DNA of 64,000 bases from Pseudomonas sp. ANT_H12B (GTDB lineage Bacteria; Pseudomonadota; Gammaproteobacteria; Pseudomonadales; Pseudomonadaceae), in the NCBI RefSeq assembly GCF_008369325.1, contig NZ_VOBI01000005.1, positions 1 through 64,000 on the forward strand. Reading direction: 5' to 3'. How positions within the stretch are numbered: the first letter of the stretch is position 1; each line of letters begins with the position of its first letter. A program made the position numbers and the translations under genes. Positions 59,199 through 64,000 of this stretch are shown here, piece by piece. Below the pieces are notes generated by a model. It saw only the letters and a list, made by a program, of their open reading frames with translations. It was not told the DNA's origin and did not search any database.

Positions 59199-61244
59199 TT
59201 ACCTCGATAGCTGATTGAGTTCTTGAGAGACGAGCGGGGTGCTCGCCAAGGGCAGGCGCAAGGTGAAACACGTGCCTTGGCCCAGGGTCGATTGCACTTC
59301 CATCTGACCCTTGTGGTTGTTGGTGATGATGAAATACGAGACCGACAAGCCAAGGCCGGTGCCCTGACCGATTTCCTTGGTGGTGAAGAACGGCTCGAAC
59401 GTGCGTTTTCGCACGTTCTCGCTCATGCCGATACCGTTGTCCTCGACCTGGATTTCCGCCCAGGGCGGATTCAGTTTGGTGCGCAGAATGATCCGCCCAG
59501 GCTCCCGGTCGTCCTCGCGCTGGTGAATCGCCTGAGCGGCGTTTTTCAACAAATTGAGTAGCACCTGTTCCAGTTCGTTGGCGGTGCCAGGCACGGGGCC
59601 GAGTGCCGGATCGAACTGGCGGATGATCGCCTGGCCCTTGAAGTCGAAGCCGATGGTCAGGTCGAAGTCGTTACCGGCGATTTCCACGGCTTGATCGATC
59701 AGTGCCGGTAGGTCGCACGGGGCCATTTGCCGGGTACTGCGGCGACTGAAGCTCAGCATATGGGTGACGATTTTCGCAGCCCGAGCGCCAGCCTGTTGAA
59801 TGCCATCGAGCAACTGCGGCACTTCGCGCGCTTGCAAGTACTGGTTGACCGTCGAAAGCTCGATCCCGACGTGTTCAGCCTGTTCAAGGTTCTTTGGCAG
59901 CTCGGGGGACAGACGCCGTCGAATGTTCTGCACGTTGTGCAGGATGGCACCCAGCGGGTTGTTGATTTCGTGGGCCATGCCGGCGGCGAGGCCACCGACC
60001 GAGAGCATTTTTTCCGACTGCACCATCATCTCTTCCAGGGACAGTCGCTGGGTAATGTCATCGATCCGGATCACCACGCCACGCCCCGCGCCGCCCATCA
60101 AGGGATAGAAGGTCAGGGCGTAGTGCTTGGGTTCGTCGTCCTTGAGCCAGGTCACGCGCTCAATCTTGGCCACCGTGTGCTGCTCGACGGTTTGCTTGAG
60201 CTGCGGCAGAAACGGCTTGAGCGGTTCGAAGGCGAGGAAGATCGGTTGGTTCAGGGCTTCGTCCAGCCGCGTTCCGGACAGGGCGCTGGCCTCCTGATTC
60301 CACTGCGTCACGTAGAGTTGCTCGTCGAGGGCGATCAGCGCAGACGGCATGGAATCGATAATGCTGTTGAGGTAGTTCTGGAACCCGGTGAGTTTCTTCT
60401 CGATCTTGCTCCGCACCTGGACTTCGAGTTCCAGCTTGCGGTTGGTATGGCGGGTTTCTTCGGCCAAACCCTGGGCCTGGTCATAAGCTGCCTGGGAATC
60501 GTCACGGGCCCGTTTGAGTTGCTGCTCCCGGGCCTCGATGCGCGAGAGCATGGTGTTGAATGCTTCTGCCAGACTGCCGATTTCGTCGTGGTTGCCGCGT
60601 GAGGCACGCAAGGCGTAGTTCTCTTCCCGGGTCACTTGCCGGGACAACTCTTCCAGCTGATGGATCGGCCGCGTGATCAGCCGTTTGATCTGCCGGGCGA
60701 TTACCAGCCACAACAGCACACTGAAGATCAGAATCCCGAGGCTGGCGGTCAGGGTCCCGGTGTAGAACGCCATCGGCAGTTCGCTGCTGGCCACCAGTAA
60801 CAAGTGGCCAGGGTCGGTACCCGGACGTGGCAGGGTGATCACTTGATTGGTGCGAAACTCGGTGGCCTGCCAGGATTCGATGTGACGGAATCGCTCTGGC
60901 AGCTTGAGTTTGTCGCCATGCTGCAACTGCGCCAGACGCTCGCCCTTGCCGTCATACAGGGCTGCCGCACGCAGCGGTGAATAGCTGTTGAGCTCATTGA
61001 GCAGGCGTTCGGCGTTTTGTGGGGACTTCAGGGCGTCGGACACCAGGCTCGGGTTGGACACCAGGCGGCCAATGGTCTGCAAGGCCTGGGGTGCCATACT
61101 TTCCTGGGAAATGTAGTACGCGGCGCTGATAAAGGTCAGGTTGGCGACCAGCAGAACGGTGGTCAACAGCACCAGCAGGGCGGCCAGCAGTTTCTGGCCG
61201 ACCGGAAGGTTTTCAAGGCGCTGGCGCAATGGCATCAGGTTCAT
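59199..61244 (-). CDS. Membrane sensor histidine kinase (HAMP-PAS-HisKA)
   Basis: The 681-residue hybrid-free sensor kinase has a membrane helix (LLAALLVLLTTVLLVANLTF), a periplasmic domain of about 120 residues and a second helix (LTASLGILIFSVLLWLVIA). HAMP follows (about 178-235), then a PAS domain (about 295-395, SMPSALIALDEQLYVTQWN). The HisKA box AAGMAHEINNPLGAIL has the phosphorylated His near 424. The HATPase domain is complete (NLLKNAAQAIHQ; DNGIGMS; GTGLGLSVSYFI). The signal is unknown. No response regulator is adjacent in the window. It is co-transcribed with the adenosyltransferase gene. Confidence 0.9.
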   Translation of the reverse strand: MNLMPLRQRLENLPVGQKLLAALLVLLTTVLLVANLTFISAAYYISQESMAPQALQTIGRLVSNPSLVSDALKSPQNAERLLNELNSYSPLRAAALYDGKGERLAQLQHGDKLKLPERFRHIESWQATEFRTNQVITLPRPGTDPGHLLLVASSELPMAFYTGTLTASLGILIFSVLLWLVIARQIKRLITRPIHQLEELSRQVTREENYALRASRGNHDEIGSLAEAFNTMLSRIEAREQQLKRARDDSQAAYDQAQGLAEETRHTNRKLELEVQVRSKIEKKLTGFQNYLNSIIDSMPSALIALDEQLYVTQWNQEASALSGTRLDEALNQPIFLAFEPLKPFLPQLKQTVEQHTVAKIERVTWLKDDEPKHYALTFYPLMGGAGRGVVIRIDDITQRLSLEEMMVQSEKMLSVGGLAAGMAHEINNPLGAILHNVQNIRRRLSPELPKNLEQAEHVGIELSTVNQYLQAREVPQLLDGIQQAGARAAKIVTHMLSFSRRSTRQMAPCDLPALIDQAVEIAGNDFDLTIGFDFKGQAIIRQFDPALGPVPGTANELEQVLLNLLKNAAQAIHQREDDREPGRIILRTKLNPPWAEIQVEDNGIGMSENVRKRTFEPFFTTKEIGQGTGLGLSVSYFIITNNHKGQMEVQSTLGQGTCFTLRLPLASTPLVSQELNQLSR

Positions 61245-61280
61245 CGCAGAAAAGGAACACGTGGCCAGCGTAGCCGCTGC

Positions 61281-63810
<2,530 letters not shown>

Positions 63811-63849
63811 GCGTACTTTCGTTAGTTATGGTCAGCTAACTGCATCTAG

Positions 63850-63880
63850 CCCAAGAGATTAATAGTCTCTTGGGTTTTTT
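63850..63880 (+). terminator. mscS terminator
   Basis: CCCAAGAGA pairs with TCTCTTGGG, followed by six T's, 40 bases after the mscS stop. Confidence 0.9.
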
Positions 63881-63960
63881 GTGCCTGTTGCTCGGTTAAT
63901 CGAAAAAATACTAATGTTATGAATCGAAGTTGTTTACTCGGGCGGGTATGCAGCAGGCAT

Positions 63961-64000
63961 AAAAAAACCGCTCACCTGAACAGGTGAGCGGTTTTTGTTT
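63961..64000. terminator. Terminator at the right edge
   Basis: ACCGCTCACCTG pairs with CAGGTGAGCGGT around a 2-base loop, with an A-run before and TTTTTG after, so it works on both strands. It probably ends a gene entering from beyond the window. Confidence 0.85.

Overview
The window is a chromosomal piece of a Pseudomonas of the fluorescens type. The evidence is the MvaT nucleoid protein, a DctB/DctD pair, the fumarase - diguanylate cyclase - ferredoxin reductase - enoyl-CoA hydratase - pyruvate kinase block, the secA-argJ-GST-Nudix block, a DUF6124 gene and typical Pseudomonas REP repeats. Gene order largely matches what I remember of P. aeruginosa PAO1 (about PA4333-PA4310 and PA4404-PA4394), with two large insertions. 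There are no rRNA or tRNA genes, no CRISPR array, no insertion sequence and no phage gene that I can see. Layout: 1-3.2 kb holds dctD and dctB (minus strand). 3.3-10.6 kb holds tcC and tcB of an insecticidal-type Tc toxin complex (minus strand). 10.8-18.3 kb is core: fumarase, a SadC-like diguanylate cyclase, a 2Fe-2S reductase, enoyl-CoA hydratase, pyruvate kinase, a lipoprotein and a PilZ protein. 18.4-34.9 kb is a second accessory block: a DUF6124 gene with a long structured leader, a frameshifted ten-repeat Ig-like protein, a two-gene TcA (tcA1, tcA2) and a large Ig-like repeat protein. 35.0-41.7 kb is a six-gene MoxR/DUF58/SpoIIM/RDD operon. 41.9-51.8 kb holds sbcB, mvaT, purU, a small ORF, a glycosyltransferase/deacetylase/flippase-like operon, an amino-acid-type chemoreceptor and a HerA-like ATPase. 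51.9-63.8 kb holds a DUF721 gene, secA, argJ, a GST, a Nudix-ThiE fusion, an adenosyltransferase, a sensor kinase, panE, yajQ and mscS. The most interesting system is the Tc toxin. TcA (two chains) should form the translocation pore. TcB and TcC should form the cocoon that encloses the toxic C-terminus of TcC. The genes lie in two clusters on opposite strands, separated by about 8.7 kb of housekeeping genes. Each of the three Tc-linked transcription units (tcB-tcC, the Ig-repeat gene, tcA1-tcA2-Ig protein) has, about 90-106 bases upstream of its start codon, one 20-bp CT-N12-AG dyad (core CTGTCA-N4-TGACAG) that fits the lux-box form bound by LuxR-type quorum-sensing or LuxR-solo regulators. 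No regulator gene lies in the window. I infer that one LuxR-family protein encoded elsewhere ties the dispersed toxin genes into one regulon. Two further points deserve attention. A roughly 110-residue module (here called the DPW module) occurs four times in the last Tc-linked protein and once at the C-terminus of tcA1. The leader upstream of the DUF6124 gene can form two interlocking, mutually exclusive helices. All functional calls come from reading motifs and gene order; no database search was run.
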